Below are positions 17,761 through 25,890 of a stretch of DNA of 64,000 bases, one piece after another. This DNA is from Bradymonas sp963697525. Lineage in GTDB: Bacteria; Myxococcota_A; Bradymonadia; Bradymonadales; Bradymonadaceae. The stretch is taken from contig OY969087.1 in the NCBI GenBank assembly GCA_963697525.1, positions 6,572,001 through 6,636,000 on the forward strand, in the 5' to 3' direction. Every line of letters starts with the position of its first letter. Within the stretch, counting starts at the first letter, position 1. Under the pieces are notes generated by a model, which saw only the letters and a program-made list of their open reading frames with translations, did not search any database and had not been told where the DNA came from. The position numbers were made by a program, and so were the translations under genes.

Positions 17761-19488
17761 TCAGAGCTCCACGGAGGCGGCGATCAGGTCGACGTCGGCG
17801 TCGAGCAGGCGGTCTTCGGTCAACAGCAGGCTCTTGGCCAGGCAGTACGCGGCGATCTCGGGGTGGCCGGCGTGCAGCTCCAGCAGCTTTCGAAAGTGCG
17901 GGTGGTCGCGGTTGACGGCGGCCTCCGGGCGCATGGAGGCGCGCTCTTCGGCGACGCCGCGCGGCGGGCGCGCCATGACCGGGCCCAGCTCGCGGCCGAG
18001 CACGAAGAGCGGCGCGTCGTCGTCGGGCGCGCCCAGCTCGCAGGTGGTCAGCTTGCGGTAGCCGGCGTCGATGCGCTCGAGCAGCGCCGCGGCCGCGTCG
18101 ACCAGGGGGCGGGCCTTTTCGGGAACGCTCGGGTCGACCACCACCGGCATGTAGACCTGCTCGGGGGCAGCCAGCGCCCCGTTGGTCTTGGTGGTCAGGT
18201 TGTGCCCCAAAAAACGGCGCACCCGGCCGACCAGGGTCGTCTCCACCCGGTAGGTCAGGTAGCGCCGGATCATGCGCCGCACCGGCTCGAGCGGGTGATC
18301 GTAGGTCGAGCTCGTCGGCGGGCGCCCGTACACGATGGGGATGCCCAGGCGCTGCAACTCGTCGGACAGCTCGGTGGGTCCGTCGGTCAACAGCACCCGC
18401 CCGTCGCGCTTCCAGGTCTCGTAGAGGCTGTCCAGCGAGGTCGTCGACCCGTCGAGCAGCCGCACAAGCGGGCGCTTGTCGATGCGACCGTATTGCTCGG
18501 CGGGCTCCAACTCCAGAAACGACATCCACTCGCCGTAGCGGTCGATCTCGGGCAGTCGCCACTCGGCCGTGTTGGCCAGCTCCTCGATGCTGGCCACCAG
18601 CTTGTCGAAGAGCTGCGTGTTGACCGCCTCTTCGAGCAGGACCATGGCCTTCTCGTAGTTGTCGTCGCGCATGACCGTCTCGCGGCTGAGCGTGTGCTCG
18701 AGGTAGCGCGACTTGATCTTGAAGCCGATGTGGCGAAATCGCCCGGCGCGAAAGCCGAGCACGTCCTCGCCGGCGCGCGTATGCGCCAGGGTCAGCCCGC
18801 GGTTGTAAAAGCCGTAGTCCGGACGGTGGTTGTAGGCGGCGACGATCTCGGTGCCCTGGTGCTCCACGCGCGTCAGACACGCGCCCTCGACCTCGAAGGG
18901 CTGGTTGATGGTGACCACATCGGAGAACCCGCCGTCGACCGGCGTGCGGTCCTCGAAGGTGACCTCGGTCTCCGAGTGGCTGCACCAGTGGCGCAGGTTT
19001 TTCTGGATACCGTCGACCAGCTCGGTGTAGCGGTGGACGTCCCCGCCCAAAAACAGCGTCATCTGAGTGCCTTCGACGGGCACGTCCAGCCGGGATTTGG
19101 AGAACGAGCGATCCTCGTGGAACAACACCTCCCAATACTCGCCGCCGCGGCCGGTCTGCACCAAAATCGCCTTGGGCTTGAGCGCGAACACCGACACGAA
19201 GCCGATGCCGAATTTGCCGATCTTGGTCAGATCTTCTTCTTTGCTCGACGCAAATAGGCGGGTGAACTGCTCGTCGATGATCTTCTCGTCCATCCCCTCG
19301 CCGTAGTCGTCGACGTGCAGGGCGACGGTGCCCTCGTGGCCCTCGCCAGGGATGTACTCGGTCCATACCTCCACGGTAGGGCTGCCGGCGTCGATGGCGT
19401 TTTGAACCAGCTCACGGAAGCAATCCAGCGGGGAGCTGAACTGGGTGACGAGGTTGTCGAGGACGCCGAGATCGTCGGTGTTGGTCAT
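17761..19488 (-). CDS. HSP90-like GHKL ATPase (575 aa)
   Basis: All three GHKL nucleotide-binding motifs are intact: N-box E26-LVQ-N30-AI-D33-A, G1 box D61-YGEG, and G2 box GKFGIGF (91-97). The region LFASSKE is the usual ATP-lid lead-in. After the ATPase and a middle domain, the C-terminal part has HPHFRKLLELHAGHPEIAAY, similar in pattern to the C-termini of the two large degenerate paralogues. Near residue 275, SRETVMRDDNYE parallels their NKTADH-x2-IVRDE block. The length is somewhat below that of HtpG (about 620 aa) and the C-terminal half is not HtpG-like. It is inferred to be a specialised chaperone or remodelling ATPase. The start at 19488 has no clear Shine-Dalgarno site. Confidence 0.85.
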   Translation of the reverse strand: MTNTDDLGVLDNLVTQFSSPLDCFRELVQNAIDAGSPTVEVWTEYIPGEGHEGTVALHVDDYGEGMDEKIIDEQFTRLFASSKEEDLTKIGKFGIGFVSVFALKPKAILVQTGRGGEYWEVLFHEDRSFSKSRLDVPVEGTQMTLFLGGDVHRYTELVDGIQKNLRHWCSHSETEVTFEDRTPVDGGFSDVVTINQPFEVEGACLTRVEHQGTEIVAAYNHRPDYGFYNRGLTLAHTRAGEDVLGFRAGRFRHIGFKIKSRYLEHTLSRETVMRDDNYEKAMVLLEEAVNTQLFDKLVASIEELANTAEWRLPEIDRYGEWMSFLELEPAEQYGRIDKRPLVRLLDGSTTSLDSLYETWKRDGRVLLTDGPTELSDELQRLGIPIVYGRPPTSSTYDHPLEPVRRMIRRYLTYRVETTLVGRVRRFLGHNLTTKTNGALAAPEQVYMPVVVDPSVPEKARPLVDAAAALLERIDAGYRKLTTCELGAPDDDAPLFVLGRELGPVMARPPRGVAEERASMRPEAAVNRDHPHFRKLLELHAGHPEIAAYCLAKSLLLTEDRLLDADVDLIAASVEL

Positions 19489-19490
19489 AA

Positions 19491-19570
19491 GGCTGGAACG
19501 CAGGCTGCTAGCCTGCAACGGGCTTGGCGCCTGCGGCGCGGGGCTTGAAGCGGATTAGCGGATTAGCGGA
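19491..19570. repeat. Dispersed hairpin repeat (units A and B) plus GCGGATTA tandem
   Basis: Unit A includes a perfect hairpin GCAGGCT-GCT-AGCCTGC (19500-19516). Unit B is TTGGCGCCTGCGGCGCGGGG (from 19524) with a GCGCC/GGCGC stem. Both recur at 58684-58727 in the opposite orientation. AGCGGATT then repeats two and a half times (19549-19570). Unit A begins only 2 bp upstream of the HSP90-like start codon, so the transcript would carry a hairpin over the ribosome-binding region. Confidence 0.7.
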
Positions 19571-19724
19571 AGCTCGGAGCCTGCGCGGCGCGGACTGATT
19601 ATTGTTGGCTCGAAGTATCGCACCCGCGGAGAAATTCGTAAACACCTCGCGTCGCCGATGGACCTATCCCCAGTTGGGCGACTGCGGTGGTGTGCAGAGC
19701 CTCCCGATCGGCTAAGCGCGCACC

Positions 19725-20309
19725 TCAGTCCTCCCCGGGGAGCTCGAACCACACCGTCGATAGGTCGATCCCAAGGTCGGGAAACAGCCCGATGGTGAGC
19801 ATGTCATCGCCGGCGGCCGAACTCTCGATGACGTACCGACCGTGCTTGTCCAGGTGGAGGACCTCCACAAACTGCGCCTTCGGCTCGACGAAGAGCAGCC
19901 AGGCGGCGCCCGCCTTGGCGTACAGATCGCGCTTGCGGTGACGGTCGCGCTGTTCGGTCGAAGGAGACAGGACTTCGACGACCAGATCCGGCGCTCCCGT
20001 GATGCAGTGGCCGTCGAAGAGTTCGGCGAGTCGATCTTTGGCGACAAAGGTCAGGTCTGGTTGGACGACCGTATCCTGCGTGAGCACCACGTCGAACGGG
20101 GCGACGAATACCTCGCCGAGATCGTGTTCGGCGGCATGAGCATCGATAAACGTGCCCAGTCGGGTGATCGATCGCTGGTGGAAAATATTTGGGCTCGGAA
20201 CCATGACGAGCTCCCCCTCGTAGACCTCGTAGCGCTGGTCGTCGTCGAGCTGCATATACTCGGCGACCGTCCAGTGATGCGGCTGGCTGATGTCGGGCGA
20301 AAAGCTCAC
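19725..20309 (-). CDS. Uma2 family (DUF820) restriction-endonuclease-fold protein
   Basis: A 194-aa protein with the Uma2 pattern: N-terminal WTVAEYMQLDDDQRYEVYEG, then VQPDLTFV, PDLVVEVLSPST and RDLYAKAGAAWLLFVEP. The Asp of QPDL and the Glu of VVEVLSP form the PD-(D/E)xK-like core. Uma2 proteins are abundant in large bacterial genomes and cyanobacteria, and their true substrate is unknown. The GTG start at 20309 has GAGGTGA 3 bp upstream. It lies 88 bp after the AAA ATPase stop and 236 bp before the HSP90-like start, on the same strand. It could be a functional member of the cluster or a mobile passenger, since Uma2 genes insert widely. Confidence 0.88.
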   Translation of the reverse strand: MSFSPDISQPHHWTVAEYMQLDDDQRYEVYEGELVMVPSPNIFHQRSITRLGTFIDAHAAEHDLGEVFVAPFDVVLTQDTVVQPDLTFVAKDRLAELFDGHCITGAPDLVVEVLSPSTEQRDRHRKRDLYAKAGAAWLLFVEPKAQFVEVLHLDKHGRYVIESSAAGDDMLTIGLFPDLGIDLSTVWFELPGED

Positions 20310-20397
20310 AGCTCACCTCGTGCGTTGAATGGCGTCCCCAAAATCTCCCCCTCGCCAAGATAGCAACGCGACGAGGCCCCAGCAACGACTCGCCAGG

Positions 20398-22077
20398 TCA
20401 CTCGCCCTCGCCGGTCAGGGCGGCCGCGGCGCGGCTGGCGTTGAGCTGGCGCACTAGCGACTCGACCTCGTGGCGGAATTTCTGCTCTTGCTCTTGTTCC
20501 TCGACGTCCTGGCGGAACTCGACGAAGTCGTCGACGAACTCCACGATCTGCTCGGCGCTGACCGGGCGGCACAGGTTGGCGATGATCGCACGCCGGCCGG
20601 AGGCGTCGGCCTGGAAGTACTCGTCGGGGTATTCGAAGTCCTGGATATAGCCGCGGATATTGTTGCAGATGGACTCGACGTTGCGCCCGGACAGGGCGTG
20701 CTCGACGCACAACTCGCCGATCTGCTGCCAGGTGGCGTCGTCGTCGGGCAGAAAGCCGGCGACGTCGCCCAGCATCAGCTCGCGCATCAAGGTGGCGTAG
20801 TGGGCGGGCTCGGTGGGCCCGTCGACGGTCATGGGGTTCTGGGCGATGCGGCTGACCGTGGCCTCGTCCATATGCAGGGTGTTGGCGTCGCAGATCAGAA
20901 ACCACTTGCCGTCTTTGGGCAAAAGCGTGCCGTCGAAGACGCCGAAGACCGCCCCCAGGTTTTGCTTCTCCTCCATGCGCAGCCCCTGGCTGTCGCGCGA
21001 GGCAAACGCGGTGTCGATATCCGGCCAGTAGATGCCGCTGACGCCGTCGAAGCTGTAGATTTCCTCGCGGAAGATGCGCACCAGGTTCTGGGCGGAGGCG
21101 TTCTGGTAGCTCGACGCCCACTCCGTGCGGTGGAGGACGCGGAATTGAGCGGGCACGCCGCGCTCGCGGCAGTAATTCAGGAAATAATTACCCACGGCGT
21201 GGGCGGTGACCGTCTTGCCCGAGCCGGGCCGTCCCAGCCCGAAGAGCACGGGGTTGAGGCGCTTGGGGTTTTGGCCGGCGTCGAAGTCGAAGCCGGCGAC
21301 GTCGCGGGCGAGCTTCATGCCGGCGGCGACGTACTCGTCGTTGCCGACGATGTCGTCGGGCCACACCGGCAAAAGGCCGGTCTCGGCGGCGATGGGCTCG
21401 GCGATCTCGAGGCCGTCGTAGGGGTAGCCGGCCACGCGCACCTCGCGGGCGCGAAGCGCGCTCAGCAGGGGCTTGAGCGAGCTCTGGGACACGTAGGTTA
21501 AGGTCGCCCGGCGAAGCAGCTCGAAGAACGCCGCCAGGGTCGCCGCCACCGCCTGGTCGGCGGGCACGCGCTGGCCGTCGGCGTCCTGCTGGGCCGACGG
21601 AGCCTTCATCTGCACGTAGGCGGCGCCGATGCGCAGCACGCGCTCGATCACCCCGATGGGCGGCCCGTCGTGGGCGAGCAGCTCGTCGAGCCCGTCCATC
21701 TCCAACGAGCCGTCGATGGACGGCTCGGCGACCCACTCGGCGACGCGGCGCTCGACGGCGTCGGCGCACACCGCGATCTGGAAGGCCGCCACCAACTGGC
21801 GCTGCTTGCGCCCCAGCTCGGCGACGGCGAACGACGACCCCGTGCTCATCTCGTCGAGGATCACCCCGCGCAGCGCCTCGGCGGCGGCCAGCGACAGGTC
21901 ACACGCCTCCACCAGCCCCTCGAGCACGCCCAGCGCTGTGGACGTCTTGCCGAACGGGCCGGGGGCGAGCTTGTCGAATTGGCCGGGAAGCCCGGATGTG
22001 CGCACTGCCGCGACCACCGCCGAGCGGTCGAAGCCGCCGGCGGGCACGCTCACCGAGATCTGTTGCAGGTCGCTCAT
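20398..22077 (-). CDS. AAA-type ATPase, partner of the PCMT-GspE fusion
   Basis: A 559-aa soluble protein. The N-terminal 240 residues are helical and unassigned. Residues 240-300 hold an AAA lead-in (DDIVGNDEYVAAGMKLARDV) and a Walker A motif GRPGSGKT (282-289). YWPDIDTAFASR is the likely Walker B region, an atypical one because the usual DE pair is not obvious; LICDANTL is a sensor-1-like strand with Asn. The C-terminus is a charged coiled segment (DVEEQEQEQKFRHE). The start at 22077 was chosen because its ATG overlaps the upstream TGA (ATGA), meaning translational coupling with the PCMT-GspE gene. It is probably a remodelling or motor-regulating ATPase; the substrate is unknown. Confidence 0.82.
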   Translation of the reverse strand: MSDLQQISVSVPAGGFDRSAVVAAVRTSGLPGQFDKLAPGPFGKTSTALGVLEGLVEACDLSLAAAEALRGVILDEMSTGSSFAVAELGRKQRQLVAAFQIAVCADAVERRVAEWVAEPSIDGSLEMDGLDELLAHDGPPIGVIERVLRIGAAYVQMKAPSAQQDADGQRVPADQAVAATLAAFFELLRRATLTYVSQSSLKPLLSALRAREVRVAGYPYDGLEIAEPIAAETGLLPVWPDDIVGNDEYVAAGMKLARDVAGFDFDAGQNPKRLNPVLFGLGRPGSGKTVTAHAVGNYFLNYCRERGVPAQFRVLHRTEWASSYQNASAQNLVRIFREEIYSFDGVSGIYWPDIDTAFASRDSQGLRMEEKQNLGAVFGVFDGTLLPKDGKWFLICDANTLHMDEATVSRIAQNPMTVDGPTEPAHYATLMRELMLGDVAGFLPDDDATWQQIGELCVEHALSGRNVESICNNIRGYIQDFEYPDEYFQADASGRRAIIANLCRPVSAEQIVEFVDDFVEFRQDVEEQEQEQKFRHEVESLVRQLNASRAAAALTGEGE

Positions 22078-24371
22078 TCGCCTCTCGCTTGTTCGCCGCT
22101 GACGCCACGCTCCGGGGCCATGCGCTCGGCGGGCAGCACGCGCGGCAGCTCGGCCAGCGGGATGACGCCCTTCTGGACCAGCCACAGCGCGCTGTCGCGC
22201 ATGGTGATCATGCCCGCGCCCAGCGCGGTCGCGCGGACCTCGTCGACCGGCAACCGGTGGGTGATGGCGCTGCGCACGGCCTTGTCGGTGCGCAAAAATT
22301 CGAGCACGGCGATCCGCCCGCGGGTGCCCCGTCCCCCGCACACCGAGCAGCCCCGGCCCCGGTAGACCTGGAAGTTGTCGGGCGCGCCGTGGGGGAAGAG
22401 CTCGGCCAGGATCTCGGGCTCGGCCGTGGCCTCCTCGCGACACGACGGGCAGACGCGCTTGGCCAGGCGCTGAGCGATGACGGCGAGCAGCTCGCTGGAC
22501 ACCGAGTTGGCCTGCATGCCCAGATCGAACAGGCGCTGGACGGCATCGACGGCGTCGTTGCTGTGCAGGGTGGACAGGACCAGGTGGCCCGTCTGGGAGG
22601 CGCGAATCGCCTCCATCGCCGTCTCGGCGTCGCGGATCTCGCCGACCAGAATGACATCGGGGTCCTCGCGCACGAAAGCGCGCATGGCGTGGGCGAAGGC
22701 AAAGCCGATTTCGGGTTTGACCTGGGTCTGCTGGATGCCGTGCATCGAATATTCGACGGGGTCCTCGACCGTGATGACCTTGCGCGAGGCGTCATGGGCG
22801 AGCACCTGCAGGCCGGCATACAGGGTGGTGGACTTGCCCGAGCCGGTGGGCCCGACGACCAGAATGAGGCCGCCGGGGCTGTCGAGCAGGCGCATGTACT
22901 GGCGCGCGATGTCCGGCGGGAAGCCCAGCTCCTCGATGGTCAGCACGTGCTCATCCTGGGGCAGCAGGCGCATGATGCCGTGCTCGCCGTACAGCGACGG
23001 TTGGGTCTGCACGCGCAGGTCGAAGGTCTTGTCGCCGGCGCGGCGCCGGAAGCGGCCGCCCTGGGGCAGGCGACGCTCGGCGATGTCCAGGCCGGCGTTG
23101 ATCTTCAGGATGTTGATCAGCCCGCGAAGCTCCAGCCGGCTCAACTGATAGTGGGTGACGTCATGCAGCTCACCGTCGATGCGAAAGCGCACCCGCACCT
23201 TGTCGTCGTAGACCTCCAGGTGGATGTCGCTGGCGCGCTCGGCGACCGCGTCGAGCAGCATCGCCTCGAAGATGGCCACCATGCGCGCGTCCATGCCGTT
23301 GTCGGCGAGCAAGTCGCGATCGCGGGGGGTGTCGTCGTCGCCGGCCTCGGTGTCCGTGGCCATGGGGCCGAGCTCGGCGGCGGTCACGATGCGCTGGAAA
23401 TCCGCCGGCGTAACCAGGTAGGTATCCACGTCGATAGCCCCCAGGGCGACGGCCAATCCGCTGAAGTTGCCCGCCGGGTCGGTGGTGGCCACGACCAGAT
23501 GTGTGCCCTCACGGCACACGGGCACCACGTGGCTGTGCTTGAGGTAGGCGTGGGAGACCGCCTCGAACAGCGCGCGGTCGAGCTTGCGAAGCAGCACCTG
23601 CGCGGTCTCGAACTTCATGCCCCGCTGGACGGCCAGCGCGCGGTACAGCGCCGCCTCGTCGATGACCCCCTGGTCGATCAGCTCCTCGCCGAGCAACCGA
23701 TGGTGCGCGACGGCCTCGCCGGCGCCCTTCTCGACTCTCTTGCGCTCGGCCAAGCCCATCTCGACCATGATGTCGCCGAGTTGGACGGCGTCCGAGCCAA
23801 AGCCGAGCGCCTCCTCGTTGAACATCTCGCCCTGTCGCGTCACCCGCAGCAGCTTGGTGTTGACGGCATCGCCGCCGAGCAGCGCGACCAGCCGGCCGCC
23901 GTCGGCCAGTTGTTCGTACAGCGGCGGGGGAACCTGCACGCCGGGCACCAGCAACAAGATGGCGTCGAACGGCGCCGCCTGGGCCAGGCCGGCCAAGCCG
24001 TCGCCCCAGTGCACGTGCACGTTGTCCAAGTGCATCTGGGCGAGCTTTTCGGCGGCGTGATCGGCGAGCACCTTGACCGACTCGATGGTGTGAACTTCGG
24101 CGGCGAGCTTGCCGAGGACGGCCGCCCGGTAGCCCACCCCGGTGCCGATCTCGAGGACGCGGTCGGCGGCGGCCAACCTCGCCGCGCGCACCAACGCCAC
24201 GACCTGGGCTTCGGAGGGGCCGGGCAACGGGTCTCGCCCGGTCTCGCGTTGTTCGACGGGGTCGAGCGCGAACGCCTTGCGGGGCACCTGCTGGAAGACC
24301 CGGCGCAGAGCCGAGCCGCCCTCGTGGGGCAGCGCCTGTCGGTCGTCAGAAGTCGTGTTGGAAGTCGTCAT
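22074..24371 (-). CDS. Fusion of a PCMT-like methyltransferase and a GspE/PilB-type ATPase
   Basis: A 765-aa two-part protein. Residues 15-190 resemble protein-L-isoaspartate O-methyltransferase, with the SAM-binding loop VLEIGTGVGY (72-81), TIES and the strand PFDAILLLVPG. Residues 195-330 match the MshEN/T2SSE N-terminal domain. Residues 365-750 are a type II secretion/type IV pilus ATPase: Walker A GPTGSGKST (507-515), Asp box TVEDPVE, Walker B ILVGEIRD (574-581), His box TLHSNDA and a zinc site C641-x2-C644 with C675-x2-C678. The ATG at 24371 is preferred over an upstream in-frame start. It heads the eight-gene run. No pilus or secretin genes are nearby, so it may serve a separate machine. 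Confidence 0.9.
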   Translation of the reverse strand: MTTSNTTSDDRQALPHEGGSALRRVFQQVPRKAFALDPVEQRETGRDPLPGPSEAQVVALVRAARLAAADRVLEIGTGVGYRAAVLGKLAAEVHTIESVKVLADHAAEKLAQMHLDNVHVHWGDGLAGLAQAAPFDAILLLVPGVQVPPPLYEQLADGGRLVALLGGDAVNTKLLRVTRQGEMFNEEALGFGSDAVQLGDIMVEMGLAERKRVEKGAGEAVAHHRLLGEELIDQGVIDEAALYRALAVQRGMKFETAQVLLRKLDRALFEAVSHAYLKHSHVVPVCREGTHLVVATTDPAGNFSGLAVALGAIDVDTYLVTPADFQRIVTAAELGPMATDTEAGDDDTPRDRDLLADNGMDARMVAIFEAMLLDAVAERASDIHLEVYDDKVRVRFRIDGELHDVTHYQLSRLELRGLINILKINAGLDIAERRLPQGGRFRRRAGDKTFDLRVQTQPSLYGEHGIMRLLPQDEHVLTIEELGFPPDIARQYMRLLDSPGGLILVVGPTGSGKSTTLYAGLQVLAHDASRKVITVEDPVEYSMHGIQQTQVKPEIGFAFAHAMRAFVREDPDVILVGEIRDAETAMEAIRASQTGHLVLSTLHSNDAVDAVQRLFDLGMQANSVSSELLAVIAQRLAKRVCPSCREEATAEPEILAELFPHGAPDNFQVYRGRGCSVCGGRGTRGRIAVLEFLRTDKAVRSAITHRLPVDEVRATALGAGMITMRDSALWLVQKGVIPLAELPRVLPAERMAPERGVSGEQARGE

Positions 24372-24421
24372 ATCGAAATCGGTCCGTAGATTCACGTGCG
24401 GGGGGAAGACCTTCGTCGACA

Positions 24422-24447
24422 ACGTCAGTTTATCGGATAACTGACGT
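24422..24447. promoter_or_regulatory. Perfect inverted repeat in divergent promoter region (operator candidate)
   Basis: ACGTCAGTT and AACTGACGT form 9-bp perfect arms around an 8-bp spacer, midway between the divergent starts at 24371 and 24480. The GATAA within the spacer could belong to a -10 element. A dimeric repressor site, controlling the ATPase cluster, the low-complexity gene or both, is the simplest reading; a hairpin in the leader is the alternative. Confidence 0.5.
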
Positions 24448-24479
24448 CGTACCACAACCTGTCATTTGGGGAGACCGCC

Positions 24480-25650
24480 ATGGCGCGACGCACGTCTCCA
24501 ATCGCCCTCCTCGCCATCATATTGGCCGTCGCCCTCGTCTCCGCCTGTGTGGGGCCCACCATGGCCGTCGCGCAGGAAGGGGGCTACGCAACCAACGTCG
24601 AGTTGACCTTCTCGAGCCTGCGCGTCGACAACCGCGGCGGCGCCCTCGCCGTGGACTACCGGCTGCGTGCCGGCGACTGGAACTGGGCGCAGAGCAACGA
24701 CCTCGACCTGTGGCTGGCGGTGTACGCGCCCGTAGGCGGCAACTTCCAATTCCTGTACAGCATGCCTTTGAGCGCCTACGACGGGCGGGTCATCTTTCCC
24801 GACCGGCTCGCCTACTACGACTACCCGTATGTGGGGCTGTGCGTGGTGGCGGTGGGCGTCAACGACGAATACGAGCCGGGCTACGGCTACGTGTGCGACA
24901 ACCCGGTGCGCGTCAACATTTACCAGCAGCGCGACGTGTACTGGACGGGCTCGTCGGTGAGCTTCATCCTCGGGTTCAACTACGGGCTGTATGCCTACCC
25001 GTGGTTTGCCCCGGCCTACGGGTTTTACTACCCGTCGTATTACTACCACGCACCGCCGTATCCCCATCACCGCCACTACCGACGCCCGCCGGTGCGCTAC
25101 GTGCCGCGACCGCGCATCAATTACCGCCACGAGCGCGTCCACCCGCGCTACGTGCCGCGACGCCCGGTGCCCCGTGAGCGCGCGCCCTATCCCAACCGGC
25201 GGGTGCCGACGCGCCAGGTGCCTCGCCAGCGCGTGCCCGGCCGTCAGGTGCCTCGCCAGCGCGTGCCCGAGCATCGCCCGCCGGGGCGCGTCCAGCCGCC
25301 TCGCATCAACCCGGGCCGACAGTCGGTGCCACACCGCGCGCCCGGCGGCTCGCAGAATCCCACGGGTTCCGCAGCCGCGCACGGTGCCGCGGGCGGCACC
25401 CCGGCCCAACGTCGCCCCGCGACCGGCCGTGCCCCGCCATCCCGTCGGCCCCGGGATACCGCGCCAGAGCGTACCACGGGTGCATATCCCCACTCAGCGC
25501 AGCGTGCCCAGCGCACCGCGCAGCGTGCCTCATAGCGCACCGCGCAGCGTGCCCCACAGCGCACCGCGAAGCGTACCGCGCAGCGCGCCTCCCAGTGTGC
25601 CGCATGGTGTCCCGCACGGGGGCACCCCGCGGGGAGGGGGGCATCGATGA
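24480..25650 (+). CDS. Exported low-complexity Arg/Pro/Val-rich protein, frameshifted near 25355
   Basis: The product has a signal peptide (about residues 1-38). A folded domain of some 130 residues follows (VELTFSSLRVDNRGG, GDWNWAQSNDLDLWLAVYAP), then a Tyr/Pro/His-rich spacer and an Arg/Pro/Val repeat tail. As written, the frame stops at 25535 after an abrupt loss of the repeat pattern. The next frame continues it (IPRVPQPRTVPRAAPRPN, then APRSVPHS repeats) to a stop at 25650. Removing one A from CAGAATC at 25353-25359 joins the two into 389 aa. The start is supported by GGGGAG 6 bp upstream. The function is unknown; the basic tail could bind anionic polymers. Confidence 0.7.
25215..25269 (+). 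repeat. 30-bp in-frame repeat encoding QVPRQRVPGR
   Basis: Two exact 25-bp copies (25215-25239 and 25245-25269) spaced 30 bp apart inside the low-complexity tail. The 30-bp period keeps the reading frame. Confidence 0.75.
25511..25606 (+). repeat. 24-bp tandem repeat encoding APRSVPHS
   Basis: Four consecutive 24-bp units, the first two nearly identical and the last two diverged. They give a regular peptide only in the frame that ends at 25650, which supports the frameshift reading of this gene. Confidence 0.75.
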
Positions 25651-25881
25651 GGGCGCTGATGGACGCGCTCGGCGCTGCAAAACGTGCACGAGAACGTTCC
25701 CCTGGCGCAAAACTTTTCGCCCAAAACCGCTTGTCTCTTGCTGCCTAGTCTGGTGGAAGTGCGACGAACGTGCTAGCCTTAAATTAGCAACATTGCGTCA
25801 AAAAAACATTCACGGGCCGCTGCGCATCGTTCGCTCAGGGCTCGGTTGGAGCAGCCGCCCTTGGGGCGCTGCACCAGCGTT

Positions 25882-25886
25882 GGAGG
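25882..25886 (+). promoter_or_regulatory. Shine-Dalgarno site that fixes the GTG start of the hybrid kinase
   Basis: GGAGG four bases before the GTG at 25891. The frame is open further upstream to a TTG at 25846, but that codon has no such site and the extra residues do not fit the membrane N-terminus. Confidence 0.65.
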
Positions 25887-25890
25887 ATCA

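Noticed and set aside
16607..19366. Single 919-aa minus-strand frame joining the HSP90-like and lipoprotein regions
   Set aside because: Its first two thirds are arginine-rich shadow of the HSP90-like gene. Only the lipoprotein end from 17698 has a signal peptide and natural composition.
21996..24389. 797-aa plus-strand frame opposite the PCMT-GspE gene
   Set aside because: Composition is Gly/Ala/Val-rich without motifs; the minus strand carries complete ATPase and methyltransferase motifs.
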